DNA from: Boseongicola aestuarii
Lineage (GTDB): Bacteria > Pseudomonadota > Alphaproteobacteria > Rhodobacterales > Rhodobacteraceae
Direction of reading: 5' to 3'
DNA: 64,000 nucleotides
Assembly: GCF_900184815.1 (NCBI RefSeq)
Contig: NZ_FXXQ01000002.1
Span: forward strand, 372,001 to 436,000
The stretch's first letter is position 1, and each line of letters opens with the position of its first letter. The notes below the pieces were generated by a model. The model did no database searches and had not been told where the DNA came from. It saw only the letters and a list, made by a program, of their open reading frames with translations. Positions 8,392 to 17,064 of this stretch are shown here, one piece after another. The position numbers and the translations under genes are program-made.

Positions 8392-10221
8392 CTAGAACGG
8401 TCGCTCGTACCTGATGCTCACTGTATCGCGTGACGCGCCGCCAACCACCTCGCGAGACGCACGCGCCGAGAACTCTCCGCGCCCGTCAACCGAGCGCGAC
8501 GACCACTTAAGCTCAAGCCCACCACCACATTCGGTGTCTGTCGCGTCGGTGCGGATCGTCTCGCACAAGACACTCGGCGCAACACTCAGTTGACGCCGCG
8601 AGATGCCAAACCGGTCCCCCTCGCCTGCAAAAACGAATTCGGGCCGGAATCGGATCACACCCAGAGCGACGCTGCCGACCGACACGACCTCGGTGGTCGT
8701 CGCAAGAGTAGAAACCGAGGTGACGTTGGCGTCCCCTACAGACGCCACGCCATAGGCAAAGCTCAACTCCGGATAGACCGTGAAACGGTCGTAGTCACGC
8801 TGCCCCGTTACGGCGACACCGACCTGAACGGACGTCGTGTCATACGTGCCATCCACGTCCAGCGTGCCGTTGCCAAGGTCCAGATTGTTGCGCCCCACGC
8901 CAAGGGTGACAAACCCGTCCCAGAAAAGATTTTCCGACAGTTGATCGACGAAATAGGCCCCCGCATTCAGGCCAAAGCCCGTGCGATTTCCGGTAAAATC
9001 GTCTTCGATGTCCGACCGCCTGGCCGAAGCCCCGATGAACAGACCCCGCAGCACGTCATCTCCAACAAGACGCTCCCATGCGACGCGGCCTTCCACCGAG
9101 GACGTCACATCGTCGTCCTCATGGCGGCTGACAGACAATTCGCCAAAGGCAAGGCGGCGACTGGTGCCATCGAGGCTGGATTTCTGCGTCAGGAAAGACC
9201 CGCTGCCCGTCGCGAGACTCTTGCTCACCGACAGTTTGCCGTCAAAAACCGGCTCGATACTGATCCCGCGCACAGCGGCACACCCGCCAAGACCCTCGAT
9301 GCTCGGATCGGCGTCGCTGAGGTCCTCTTCGGTCAGATTTCGGCACCGTAGGTAGCCAGCGTGTCGCCCCCGTGCGTCGCGGGTTGCCCGCTGGTTGAAC
9401 GCAATGCGATTGCGCAGGTCGCGGACGGTTTCTTCGATGATGATCTCTTCGATGGCCACAATATCGGTCGGAGTCAGTGCGGCCACCAGAACGAAAGTCA
9501 ACGTGCTGGACGCGCTGTTCGGGGCGCCATCGCTATCCGTGGCGACACCGGACGGCACCGTCACGTTGACCGGCAACATCGGGTTCGTCGGTGTGACGAT
9601 GATCGTGTAAACACCGGCTGACGGGTTGGCAAAGCTAGACGCCACGCCGTTCACCACGTTGAAACCCGCCAGCGTCATGCCCGACACGGGTTCGTTAAAG
9701 ATCGCCGTGATCGGGAAAGGGCCATTGGGCGGGCTTGGCTCGGCCACAAGCGTGACGCCAGGGGCGTCATTCGCGTCACCGCTGACCGCGATGTCATAAA
9801 CACCCTCGTCGGGGTCGTTGTTGGCCACGTCAATGTCAAAGCCAAACGCCCCATCCCCCGCTGGCGTATAGGTCACGTCGAATGTCGTCGTCTCACCCGG
9901 TTCAAGTGTCAGATCCCCCGGCAGACCTACGTTAACTGCACCGGTTATATTCGTCGCGTTGCTGACCGTGGGCGTGCCGCCAAGGGTCAGCGTGTTCGTG
10001 CCAGTGTTCATGACGGTATACGTCACGGTCTTGGCGACACCCGAAGGCTCAAGCCCCTGTGGATCGCTGCCGCCGTCGGCAACGGGGCCACCGGACTCAG
10101 ACGCGCTGATCTCGATCTCGGGCGCGACGGGAAGCGTGACGACAACGCCCTGCACTTCACGAAACGTCGCCTGCTGGTTCGCGGCTCTGCCCACGAAATT
10201 GTCCAGCCTGACCTCACTCAC
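8392..10221 (-). CDS. Autotransporter-like surface protein, C-terminal part (frame broken from its signal-peptide part)
   Basis: A 609-codon open frame without its own signal peptide. Residues about 35-150 form an ASH/choice-of-anchor-D-type beta-sandwich (TVTYTVMNTGTNTL, LEPGETTTFDVTYTP), residues 155-245 a bacterial Ig-like repeat (PVSGMTLAGFNVVNG, GVATDSDGAPNSAS), then a linker and a C-terminal region of about 260 residues with alternating beta strands ending in IRYERPF, the terminal Phe expected of an autotransporter barrel. The frame upstream of its first ATG continues as GAGLYRVSEVRLDNF and joins smoothly to the signal-peptide fragment if one G is added at 10236-10242. Most likely a surface-exposed adhesin-like protein. 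The real gene is 8392-10700, about 769 residues when restored. Confidence 0.75.
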   Translation of the reverse strand: MSEVRLDNFVGRAANQQATFREVQGVVVTLPVAPEIEISASESGGPVADGGSDPQGLEPSGVAKTVTYTVMNTGTNTLTLGGTPTVSNATNITGAVNVGLPGDLTLEPGETTTFDVTYTPAGDGAFGFDIDVANNDPDEGVYDIAVSGDANDAPGVTLVAEPSPPNGPFPITAIFNEPVSGMTLAGFNVVNGVASSFANPSAGVYTIIVTPTNPMLPVNVTVPSGVATDSDGAPNSASSTLTFVLVAALTPTDIVAIEEIIIEETVRDLRNRIAFNQRATRDARGRHAGYLRCRNLTEEDLSDADPSIEGLGGCAAVRGISIEPVFDGKLSVSKSLATGSGSFLTQKSSLDGTSRRLAFGELSVSRHEDDDVTSSVEGRVAWERLVGDDVLRGLFIGASARRSDIEDDFTGNRTGFGLNAGAYFVDQLSENLFWDGFVTLGVGRNNLDLGNGTLDVDGTYDTTSVQVGVAVTGQRDYDRFTVYPELSFAYGVASVGDANVTSVSTLATTTEVVSVGSVALGVIRFRPEFVFAGEGDRFGISRRQLSVAPSVLCETIRTDATDTECGGGLELKWSSRSVDGRGEFSARASREVVGGASRDTVSIRYERPF

Positions 10222-10700
10222 CCGGTAGAGACCCGCCCCCCCGCCCCTGCAAAGGAAACGAATTTCGGATCGTTGAAATTGGTGGTTTCGCCTATGTTGA
10301 CGTCTTCCTGTGCGTACGTGATCGTGGAATTGGTTGCAGGATCAAAGTAATCCACCTCTACGTCGAGCTGGCGCAACTCGTTGTCGTTCATGTTGCGGCC
10401 GTCGTTCGCCCAGATCACGATCCCGGTCATGAACTCTGCGTTGTCAGGAGAGAATGTGAATGTGATCTGGTAGTCGGGATCGACAGGTCCCAGCAGGCAG
10501 ATCCCGGGGTTCGCATTACTACCATCCGACAATTCGGGAAGCGTTGCGAGGCATGAACCTGACGTCCAGCGCGGAGGATCGCCGTTGTCCGTAACTGTGT
10601 CCGCCACAAGGTTTTGCGCAACGGCACTCTGGGAAAATGCGATCAAGCAAAGTGCCAGAAAAGCACCCAGATATCGGCGCGCACCAGTTTGAATGGGCAA
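10218..10700 (-). CDS. Autotransporter-like surface protein, N-terminal secreted part ending at a frameshift
   Basis: A 160-codon frame. Residues 1-29 form a signal peptide (GAFLALCLIAFSQSAVAQ, cleavage after AVAQ). The mature part, with CLATLPELSD, FTFSPDNAEFMTGIVIWANDGRN and DVEVDYFDPATNSTITY, resembles an F5/8-type or jelly-roll module. The last true residues are FVSFAGAGG; the following RVSTG and stop come from the shifted frame. The downstream frame overlaps by four bases, and the two together need exactly one extra base. As it stands the cell would secrete only this short soluble module, without the barrel. The gap upstream (10701-10976) separates it from rnc. Confidence 0.75.
   Translation of the reverse strand: MPIQTGARRYLGAFLALCLIAFSQSAVAQNLVADTVTDNGDPPRWTSGSCLATLPELSDGSNANPGICLLGPVDPDYQITFTFSPDNAEFMTGIVIWANDGRNMNDNELRQLDVEVDYFDPATNSTITYAQEDVNIGETTNFNDPKFVSFAGAGGRVSTG
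10236..10242 (-). repeat. G7 homopolymer at the frameshift point
   Basis: Seven consecutive C on plus (G on minus) flanked by further G-rich sequence. G8 (or G5) would restore a continuous frame of 770 codons from 10700 to 8392; G7 does not. Such tracts slip during replication and are also common sites of sequencing error. Confidence 0.85.
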
Positions 10701-10976
10701 TGGCCTTCAACGTCGCCAGGTACATCATCACAAGTTACGCGCTCGTTTTTAGTTGCCTTCGCTAATGCCAACCTGAAAAGAAGCTGACTTTGAAAAACAA
10801 GCTTCGTCACAAAATGAGGTAGCGGAATTGGCGCTCATTCGCAGAACTGTTGCCTACAAGACTCATTGGTGGGTCACGCTTCCAAAGCGGCACTCTGGCA
10901 AGTCGGCCCCAACAGGGTCCATTTCAGGTGAGCTGCAAACGGATTTCGCGACAAAGCCACCGGCCACCGACAGATG

Positions 10977-11660
10977 TCAGCCCGCTTCTACCCGCGCCAA
11001 AAGCGCCTTGGCCGATGCCTGTTCCGCCGCACGCTTGGAGTTCGCGCTGGCCCGTTCGGCTTCGCCCGTCGAGAGTCGCGCTTCCACGGTGAAAACCGGA
11101 GCGTGATCCGGTCCCGTGCGGCTCACGGCTTCATAGCTAGGAGGCGCAAGTCCGCGCGCCTGCGCCCATTCCTGAAGCGATGTCTTCGCATCCCGCGCAT
11201 CGCCTTCGACTGTGTCGATGCGCGACGCCCAAAGCCGCAGGACAACATCGCGCGCAGCCTCAAAACCGGCATCCTGATAGACCGCCGCAATCACCGCCTC
11301 CATCGCGTCCGCCAAAAGCGCCTCTTTGCGCCGCCCCCCGGACATCATCTCCGAGCGACCCAGTCGCAGCACCACGCCGATGTCGATATCGCGCGCTACG
11401 GCGGCACAGGTTTCCTTACGTACCAGAGCGTTGAACCGCGGTGCCAGTTGACCTTCGGCGGCGCCTGCGTCGGCTTGCAACAATGCTTCGGCGATCACCA
11501 GTCCCAGCACACGGTCCCCAAGGAATTCTTGCCGCTGGTTGTCGGGGCGGGTCTCGCTGGCAATCGACGGATGCGTGACCGCACGGATCAGATACTCGGG
11601 CTCCTTGAAGTCGTGACCCAACCGGGCCGCAAAAGCGTCCAGTTCAGCCGAGGTCTTCAT
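10977..11660 (-). CDS. rnc: Ribonuclease III
   Basis: A 227-residue double-stranded-RNA endonuclease for rRNA and mRNA processing. The catalytic signature [19 protein letters not shown] (normally E-x-L-E-F-L-G-D) is near residues 42-60, the second acidic cluster [14 protein letters not shown] near 118-131, and a C-terminal dsRNA-binding domain from [12 protein letters not shown] to the end. The ATG at 11660 overlaps the lepB stop as TGATG, indicating translational coupling, so the longer in-frame start at 11696 is rejected. In most alphaproteobacteria era follows rnc directly; here the next gene is the unrelated surface protein and no era is seen in the window. Confidence 0.93.
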   Translation of the reverse strand: MKTSAELDAFAARLGHDFKEPEYLIRAVTHPSIASETRPDNQRQEFLGDRVLGLVIAEALLQADAGAAEGQLAPRFNALVRKETCAAVARDIDIGVVLRLGRSEMMSGGRRKEALLADAMEAVIAAVYQDAGFEAARDVVLRLWASRIDTVEGDARDAKTSLQEWAQARGLAPPSYEAVSRTGPDHAPVFTVEARLSTGEAERASANSKRAAEQASAKALLARVEAG

Positions 11661-12445
11661 CACTCGATCGCCTTGAAAAACCGGTCCATGCGCCACGTCC
11701 AGACGAAGAACAAAGACCGCCCCGCGGACGAGAACATAACCCGGTCCGCGCGTCCGATCAGGTTCTCATACGGCACAAGCCCAACCCCCGAAGGCTGGGC
11801 CACACGGCTGTCGGTGGAATTGTCGCGATTGTCGCCGACGAAATAGAACATGCCTTCGGGAACGCGCGTCACGCCAGTATTGTCCAGACGGGTTGGTCCC
11901 GCGTCCAGAACTGCGTGCTGAGTGCCATCCGGCAGTGTTTCAATGGACTTCATTTTGTTGCAATCGTCCCCGAACGACACCGACATCTCGATGCAGATCG
12001 GCGTTGTGCCAATGGGTCCCTGTCGCTCGTAAGTCTCGGTGAACAAGCCCTCTTGAACCTGAGGTGCGGCCGATCCGTTGATGAACAGAACGCCGCTACG
12101 CATCTGCACTGTATCGCCCGGAAGTCCGACAACGCGCTTTATGAAGTCCTGTCCGTTGGCAGGATGCCGGAACACCACGACATCGCCGCGCTCGGGCTCG
12201 GACCCCCAGATACGCCCATCAATGGGACACAGGCCAAACGGGCAGGAATATTGCGAATACCCATAGGCCATCTTGTTGACGAAGAGAAAATCGCCGATCA
12301 GCAAGGTGTCTTTCATCGACCCCGACGGAATCCAGAACGGCTGGAAGAACAAGGTGCGAAACACGCCCGCAATCAAAAGCGCGTAGACGACGGTCTTGAT
12401 CGTTTCGACGACCCCGTCAACGAACGTACTGGTACTGTCGGACAT
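11660..12445 (-). CDS. lepB: Signal peptidase I
   Basis: A 261-residue inner-membrane serine protease that cleaves signal peptides of exported proteins. One N-terminal membrane segment ([16 protein letters not shown], residues 18-33) precedes the catalytic serine in PSGSMKDTL (about 41-49); the general-base lysine is in [12 protein letters not shown] (about 99-110) and box E is [11 protein letters not shown] near 210. A Cys pair in [12 protein letters not shown] and another in [13 protein letters not shown] lie in the insert between boxes. It is the middle gene of acpS-lepB-rnc, 53 bases after acpS, overlapping rnc by one base. Confidence 0.95.
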   Translation of the reverse strand: MSDSTSTFVDGVVETIKTVVYALLIAGVFRTLFFQPFWIPSGSMKDTLLIGDFLFVNKMAYGYSQYSCPFGLCPIDGRIWGSEPERGDVVVFRHPANGQDFIKRVVGLPGDTVQMRSGVLFINGSAAPQVQEGLFTETYERQGPIGTTPICIEMSVSFGDDCNKMKSIETLPDGTQHAVLDAGPTRLDNTGVTRVPEGMFYFVGDNRDNSTDSRVAQPSGVGLVPYENLIGRADRVMFSSAGRSLFFVWTWRMDRFFKAIE

Positions 12446-12498
12446 GTATGCCTAGCCTCTGTAAGGTCGACGCTTTCTGAGGGGTGGCGACTGCCCTG

Positions 12499-12945
12499 TC
12501 AAGCAAGCCGCCGCGTCGTCTCGGGGGTTGGTATGTCATTCGTTTCACCCAAGGGGCGCGCTTCGATCAGAACAAAAGCCTGAGCCCAGGGGTGGTCATC
12601 GGTCAGCGTGACATGGACTACCGCTTCAAAGCCCGCAGGCGTCATCGCTTCAAGCCGCTCGGCCGCCCATCCCGTCACATGCATGACGGGCTGACCTGTT
12701 CGCAAATTCGTGACCGACATGTCCTTCCAGGCGATGCCCATCCGCAACCCGGTGCCCAGCGCCTTGGAACACGCCTCTTTCGCGGCCCAGCGTTTGGCAT
12801 AGGTGCCCGGCGTATCGGCCCGGCGTTCGGCTTTGGCCTGCTCGATCTCCGTAAACACACGATTGCGAAAGCGGTCGCCGAAACGCTCCAGCGTGCTGGC
12901 GATCCGCTCGATATTGCAAAGGTCCGTCCCGATACCAAGGATCAT
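12499..12945 (-). CDS. acpS: Holo-[acyl-carrier-protein] synthase
   Basis: A 148-residue enzyme that transfers 4'-phosphopantetheine from CoA to acyl carrier protein. The N-terminal [15 protein letters not shown] carries the Mg-binding Asp, [10 protein letters not shown] follows, and the catalytic [15 protein letters not shown] is near residues 49-63. The ATG at 12945 begins the conserved domain exactly; a longer frame to 13167 exists but its extra residues are Arg/Pro-rich and overlap the opposite-strand lipoprotein gene. First gene of the acpS-lepB-rnc run. Confidence 0.93.
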   Translation of the reverse strand: MILGIGTDLCNIERIASTLERFGDRFRNRVFTEIEQAKAERRADTPGTYAKRWAAKEACSKALGTGLRMGIAWKDMSVTNLRTGQPVMHVTGWAAERLEAMTPAGFEAVVHVTLTDDHPWAQAFVLIEARPLGETNDIPTPETTRRLA

Positions 12946-13039
12946 TAGCCTGCCCGCTTTCCAAGTTCGCCGCCATATGAAACCGCGACCCCGGCCTTGG
13001 CAAGGTTTTGGAAACCATGTTGGTCTAAGGATCCGCCTT

Positions 13040-13594
13040 ATGTGGCGAAACCTCATGATTCTGTTTCTCTTGACCGGCTGCGGTGGCGTGGCGTGGAATA
13101 CCACGTTGGCCAGCGAACCAGTCGTGCGCCGTGCGATGCTTGAAAGCCTCCGCCCCGGAGTCACCACCGAAAGTCAGTTTTTGACCCGTTGGGGACGACC
13201 CACGCAACGTATCCGTGAAGGCGGCGAAACGCGCCTGATCTATCGCAGCATGACGAACCCGCGGGGCTAACGTTTTCCGCAGTTCGGCAGCAGTTGGGAC
13301 TATGTGGTTGCGGTGTTCCAGTATGGCCAAGCGGTGTCCGCCTACTCCAGCGATACCGAGGGCTGCCGCGCCACCTTCGCGCCGCGCCCTCCGGGGCAGG
13401 CCTTTGATGACCCGACCACGGTCTATCCGGTCAACTGTAGTCTGGCTGGCGCTTCGGACGGCGGCGCACCCCTTGGCGCGGTCGGCGGCGGTGTCGCGCC
13501 GGATGAATACGGAAATGGCCGGGCGAACGGTACAGGTTCCAGCGCAAGCCAAAACGGCAAGGGCGACGGACGATCCGGGCCGGGCAAGCTCTAG
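13040..13594 (+). pseudogene. BamE/SmpA-like lipoprotein gene interrupted by an in-frame TAA
   Basis: Starting from ATG at 13040 (or 13055) the frame encodes a lipoprotein signal (FLLTGC lipobox) and a domain with [20 protein letters not shown], which resembles the BamE/SmpA fold. TAA at 13268-13270 ends it after NPRG. The same frame continues without shift as RFPQFGSSWDYVVAVFQYGQ and TEGCRATFAPRPPG to a Gly-rich tail and TAG at 13594, plainly the rest of the same protein (about 184 codons in all). A TAC or TAT (Tyr) codon in place of TAA would give one intact gene. Either a recent nonsense mutation or a sequence error. No RBS-linked restart looks convincing; GTG/ATG codons exist near 13304. 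Confidence 0.75.
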
Positions 13595-13787
13595 CCCGCC
13601 ACCCCTTAAACGTTTTTGCATGGCAGCTAAGCGAATTTTGACAATTTTGTTGGGATCGGGAATCCTTTAAAACCTCCTCGTCACCGGACCACAACCGGAC
13701 CCAAACACCGAACTTCAGGCGCTCGTCCGATCACGCACTCTGTGTTCCGGTCCCGAAGCCGCTTTGCCAATCCGAAAGGAGCACCCA

Positions 13788-14507
13788 ATGCAAGCCCTCT
13801 CAAACCCCGAAAGCCGAAACTACGCCCGCATCGCGGGGGCCCTTTATCTCACTATCGCCGTCTCTGGCGGTTTCGCCATCGCCTATGTCCCCGAGGCCAT
13901 CAACGTCGCAGACGATCCCGCCGCAACACTTGCAAATATCAGCGCCATGCGCGGCTTGTTCCTTGCAGGGATCGGCGGCGACGTCGTGATGATGCTGTCC
14001 GAAGTGCTGATCACCGTCATGCTGTTCTTCATGTTCCGTGGCGTCAGCCCAACGCTTTCTGGTATGGCAGCCCTTGCCCGCCTCAGCATGGTCGCGGTCA
14101 TGTCGGCAATGTTGTTCTTCAGCGCGGCGGTCTTCACACTCGCAACCGATGCGTCGTTCCTGTCGGGCTTCACCGCCCCCGAGCGCGCCAGCCTCGCCGA
14201 ACTGTTCACCTATCTCGACGCGGTCGGCGTATGGATCTGGCAGCTGTTCTTCGCGCTTCACCTTGTCCTTCTCGGGATACTTATCCTGAAATCCGGGGCG
14301 TATCCGCGGCTCTTTGGCTATGGCATGACCATCGGTGCCATCGGTTACGCGCTGGACAGCCTCTATGCGTTCGCCCTGCCCGAGGTCACACTTCTCGGTC
14401 TGGCCCGCATCGGTCTCCTCGCGATTGTAACACTCTCCGAAGTCGGCTTTGCGCTTTGGCTGCTACTTCGCGGCCCTCGCGTCAGCGATAAAACGGCTGC
14501 GGCCTAA
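13788..14507 (+). CDS. DUF4386-family membrane protein
   Basis: A 239-residue integral membrane protein with about six hydrophobic segments: IAGALYLTIAVSGGFAIAYV, GDVVMMLSEVLITVMLFFMF, MVAVMSAMLFFSAAVFTLA, WIWQLFFALHLVLLGILIL, TIGAIGYALDSLYAF, LLAIVTLSEVGFALWLLL. The opening ARIAGALYLTIAVSGGFA followed by a periplasmic loop and a second GIGGDVVMMLSEV segment is the DUF4386 pattern. Function unknown. AAAGGAGCA seven bases upstream decides for ATG 13788 over an earlier TTG. Its stop overlaps the end of the convergent LysE gene by four bases. It lies among housekeeping genes to which it seems unrelated. Confidence 0.75.
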   Translation: MQALSNPESRNYARIAGALYLTIAVSGGFAIAYVPEAINVADDPAATLANISAMRGLFLAGIGGDVVMMLSEVLITVMLFFMFRGVSPTLSGMAALARLSMVAVMSAMLFFSAAVFTLATDASFLSGFTAPERASLAELFTYLDAVGVWIWQLFFALHLVLLGILILKSGAYPRLFGYGMTIGAIGYALDSLYAFALPEVTLLGLARIGLLAIVTLSEVGFALWLLLRGPRVSDKTAAA

Positions 14508-15130
14508 TCAGGCACGATCCGCGCGGTCAGCACGCGGATGGCTGCTGCTCCGAACAACAAACCAAAGCCCGCATCAAACACCCGCGCCGCCCGACCGTAG
14601 GCGCGTGCGATCCGGGGCGCCGAAAACAATATCGCATACCCGAGGAAAACAACCGTCGACGCCGCAATCAATATGCCGAACAAGGCCCAGACATCTGCGC
14701 CAGACGCTCCGGCGGGCAAAGCAATCGCATAGATCGCGCCCCATGCCAGAATCGCTTTCGGATTCGTCAGGTGAATTGCCAGACCACGCAGAAAGCTACG
14801 CCCGCTGCCGCTTGCCCTGATCGCAACCGCGCGGCCATACCACGCTGCCCGAAGCGACCTGATCGCCAGCCAGAGCAAGTAGGCAGCACCGACGTAGCGG
14901 ATCACCTCAAAGACCCAGACATTCGCCATCATGACCGCCGACATGCCCAAGGCCGCCGCACTTCCAAGCATTGCCGAACCGACCAGAACACCAAACGCAA
15001 GAATCAGCCCTGCCCGTCGCCCCTGCCCCATTGCCGTTGAGGATATCGCCAGCGTCGCCGGTCCCGGGGACCCTCCGGCCAGCATCCAGCCCACCACGAC
15101 AACCCACAATTCAACGCCCAAGGCGCGCAC
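14504..15130 (-). CDS. LysE/RhtB-family amino-acid exporter
   Basis: An inner-membrane exporter of about 208 residues. The family signature PGPATLAIS follows the first membrane segment, and [36 protein letters not shown] and a final AAAIRVL helix fit the six-helix LysE/RhtB topology. The start is uncertain: the open frame extends to 15193, deep inside pdxJ; GTG at 15130 or TTG at 15109 (just after the pdxJ stop) would give the usual short lead before PGP. I use 15130. Overlap with pdxJ suggests co-transcription, but a role linked to pyridoxine is not evident. Substrate unknown. Confidence 0.8.
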   Translation of the reverse strand: MRALGVELWVVVVGWMLAGGSPGPATLAISSTAMGQGRRAGLILAFGVLVGSAMLGSAAALGMSAVMMANVWVFEVIRYVGAAYLLWLAIRSLRAAWYGRAVAIRASGSGRSFLRGLAIHLTNPKAILAWGAIYAIALPAGASGADVWALFGILIAASTVVFLGYAILFSAPRIARAYGRAARVFDAGFGLLFGAAAIRVLTARIVPD

Positions 15131-15866
15131 CGTCCATGATGTTGCGCATTTCGCGGATAGCAGGCTCAAGCCCCCGGAAAATCGCTTCGCCAATCAGGAA
15201 ATGCCCGATATTCAATTCGCGCACCTCGGGCAACGCCGACACAGGAGCCACCGTGTCGTAAGTCAGCCCATGTCCCGCATGGACCTCAAGCCCCAGCGAA
15301 TGGGCAAACGCAGACATGTCGCGCAAACGCTCAAGTTCGTCGTCGCGTTTGTCGAAGTGCCCTTCAGCGTGGAAATCGCAATAAGCCCCGGTGTGCAGTT
15401 CGATGACCTCTGCACCGATCCGGTTAGCCGCCTCGATCTGACGTTTGTCGGCGGCGATGAAAATCGAAACACGGCATCCGGCATCCCGCAAAGGCGCAAT
15501 GAAATGCGCCAGACGGTTCTCGTCCTTGGCAACCTCAAGCCCGCCTTCTGTGGTCCGTTCCTCGCGCTTTTCGGGAACAATGCACACCGCGTGCGGCTTA
15601 TGCCGCAAAGCAATCGCCTGCATCTCGTCCGTCGCGGCCATCTCGAAATTGAGCGGCACCGACAAGACTTCCATCAGCCCGTCGATATCCGCATCCGAAA
15701 TATGGCGACGGTCCTCGCGCAAATGGGCGGTGATCCCGTCAGCACCAGCCTCCTCGGCGATCTTGGCCGCGCGCAACGGATCCGGATACGCACCACCGCG
15801 CGCATTGCGCACCGTCGCGACGTGATCGATGTTGACGCCCAGTCGAAGAGGGGGTTGGTCTGCCAT
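15111..15866 (-). CDS. pdxJ: Pyridoxine 5'-phosphate synthase
   Basis: A 251-residue TIM-barrel enzyme that condenses 1-deoxyxylulose 5-phosphate with 3-amino-2-oxopropyl phosphate, the last ring-forming step of DXP-dependent vitamin B6 synthesis. Signature segments are [17 protein letters not shown] at the start, [15 protein letters not shown] near 40, [10 protein letters not shown] near 70, [16 protein letters not shown] near 90, [13 protein letters not shown] near 160 and [11 protein letters not shown] near 190, with [10 protein letters not shown] near 220. ATG 15866 begins the domain; the in-frame start at 15893 adds only an unconserved lead. In relatives pdxJ is commonly next to acpS; here the LysE and DUF4386 genes and a broken lipoprotein gene lie between. 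Confidence 0.95.
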   Translation of the reverse strand: MADQPPLRLGVNIDHVATVRNARGGAYPDPLRAAKIAEEAGADGITAHLREDRRHISDADIDGLMEVLSVPLNFEMAATDEMQAIALRHKPHAVCIVPEKREERTTEGGLEVAKDENRLAHFIAPLRDAGCRVSIFIAADKRQIEAANRIGAEVIELHTGAYCDFHAEGHFDKRDDELERLRDMSAFAHSLGLEVHAGHGLTYDTVAPVSALPEVRELNIGHFLIGEAIFRGLEPAIREMRNIMDGARLGR

Positions 15867-15928
15867 GAAAGCCTCCGCACAATTACTGGGCAAAGACTAG
15901 TAGCGCGCACCGACTTAACAAGCGCAAA

Positions 15929-15948
15929 GGGGCACGAAACCGTGCCCC
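15929..15948 (-). terminator. Terminator of the hsp20-DUF1150 operon
   Basis: GGGGCACG (15929-15936), loop AAAC, CGTGCCCC (15941-15948): perfect 8-bp stem eight bases after the DUF1150 stop on the minus strand, followed there by TTTGCGCTT. Confidence 0.7.
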
Positions 15949-15956
15949 TGTCATGA

Positions 15957-16184
15957 TTAGTGAACGTTTACAGGCGCAAAATCATTCTGACGTGCCAAAG
16001 CAAACGCCATCGAGCGATCTTTTACCAAAGCCAGCCGGACACCATCCGCCGAGTGCAGCGCATAGATATGCTTGCTACCCAACGCCTGATCCTGAACCTC
16101 TTCGGGCAGGTCCTCAACGGCGACAGGACGCACATAAACCAGCTTGCCTACGTCCAACTTCTTGAAATCATACTGCGTGTTCAT
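15957..16184 (-). CDS. DUF1150-family protein
   Basis: A 75-residue protein beginning MNTQYDFKKLDVGKLVYVRP and containing LPEEVQDQA, IYALHSADGVRLALVKDR and AFALARQNDFAPVNVH, the pattern of alphaproteobacterial DUF1150. Function is unknown; it is typically encoded right behind a small heat-shock protein, as here (14 bases after hsp20). AGGAG eight bases before 16184 sets the start, against a longer frame to 16202. Co-expression with hsp20 from the RpoH-like promoter suggests a stress-related role (inference). Confidence 0.85.
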   Translation of the reverse strand: MNTQYDFKKLDVGKLVYVRPVAVEDLPEEVQDQALGSKHIYALHSADGVRLALVKDRSMAFALARQNDFAPVNVH

Positions 16185-16198
16185 ACCACTTACTCCTT

Positions 16199-16609
16199 TC
16201 AAGCCTTGTTGATGCGGATCGTCTGCACCACCTTGTCGGGCACTGCGCGCATCAAATCGATATGCAGCAAACCGTGCTCCATCGAAGCTCCTGCAACATC
16301 GACACCATCCGCGAGCAGGAATGTCCGCTGAAACTGCCGCGCTGCGATCCCTCGGTGCAAAAACACCCGATCTGCGCTGTCATCCGTCTGCTTACCTCTT
16401 ACGACAAGCTGGCGGTTTTCGACCGTGATCGACAGGTCGTCTTCGCGAAACCCCGCTACAGCAAGCGTGATGCGGAACGCGTTGTCCTTCACTTGCTCGA
16501 TATTATACGGCGGATAACCGTTTTCGGATTTCGCTGTGCGTTCGACGAGCCGTTCAAGCTGGTCAAAGCCCAGAAGGAAGGGATGTGTTCCCAAGGTCAT
16601 TTTTGTCAT
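16199..16609 (-). CDS. Hsp20/alpha-crystallin small heat-shock protein
   Basis: A 136-residue small chaperone that binds unfolding proteins in the cytoplasm. After an N-terminal arm with GTHPFLLGFDQLERLVERT, the alpha-crystallin domain begins at PPYNIEQ (about residue 33) and includes FRITLAVAGFREDDLSITVE, the L9-type strand LVVRGKQ, VFLHRGIAARQFQRTFLLAD, and a C-terminal I-R-I motif (QTIRINKA) that normally docks oligomers. The N-terminal GFDQLERLVE resembles IbpA-class proteins. ATG 16609 is preferred; the frame to 16702 is an Arg-rich extension crossing the promoter. First gene of the hsp20-DUF1150 operon. Confidence 0.92.
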   Translation of the reverse strand: MTKMTLGTHPFLLGFDQLERLVERTAKSENGYPPYNIEQVKDNAFRITLAVAGFREDDLSITVENRQLVVRGKQTDDSADRVFLHRGIAARQFQRTFLLADGVDVAGASMEHGLLHIDLMRAVPDKVVQTIRINKA

Positions 16610-16676
16610 GCGACGTCCTCTAGTAAAGCGACGGTGCTGTTTTCGGCCCCTGACGGCGACCGACGTTGTCAGAAAT

Positions 16677-16703
16677 ATGGGGATGCAATGCGGCCGTAAC
16701 AAG
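16677..16703 (-). promoter_or_regulatory. RpoH (sigma-32)-type promoter for hsp20
   Basis: On the minus strand CTTGTT (16703-16698) is followed after 15 bases by CCCCATATTT (16682-16673), close to the heat-shock consensus CTTGAA-N13-17-CCCCATnT. It lies about 68 bases upstream of the hsp20 ATG, a sensible distance. Assignment rests on consensus match and on the nature of the downstream gene. Confidence 0.65.
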
Positions 16704-16776
16704 GCCAGTTCACGCTTTGAAATGAAGGGCGTTCACGTTATCTAAAGGCTTGAGCAACATCATATCGCCCGAAATC

Positions 16777-17001
16777 ATGACAAATGCACCGCCACACAAG
16801 ATGGACCATGACGAGGTTCTGCGCTTCAAACTGGAGGCCTGGCGGCGCGAGCACCGCGATCTCGACGAGGCGATCCGTGCTCTGGATGAGCGTGGTACGG
16901 GCGATCCATTGACGGTCAAACGGCTGAAAAAGCAGAAACTTGCCCTGAAAGACAGAATTGCCCAGCTCGAAGACGAGCTGACGCCCGATATCATCGCCTG
17001 A
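16777..17001 (+). CDS. YdcH-like (DUF465) small helical protein
   Basis: A 74-residue, highly charged helical protein: MDHDEVLRFKLEAWRREHRD then LDEAIRALDER, VKRLKKQKLALKDRI and AQLEDEL. The hydrophobic heptad pattern, with the Lys-rich LKKQKLALKD, fits DUF465/YdcH. Function is not known. Start choice between TTG 16750, ATG 16777 and ATG 16801 is uncertain; I use 16777. It diverges from hsp20 and precedes purE by 63 bases, so it may be co-transcribed with purEK. Confidence 0.75.
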   Translation: MTNAPPHKMDHDEVLRFKLEAWRREHRDLDEAIRALDERGTGDPLTVKRLKKQKLALKDRIAQLEDELTPDIIA

Positions 17002-17064
17002 GCCGTTGCGACCGTTTGCATGCGGCGCTAGGGTCCGGGCGAGAATTTGACGGGGGATCACCGC

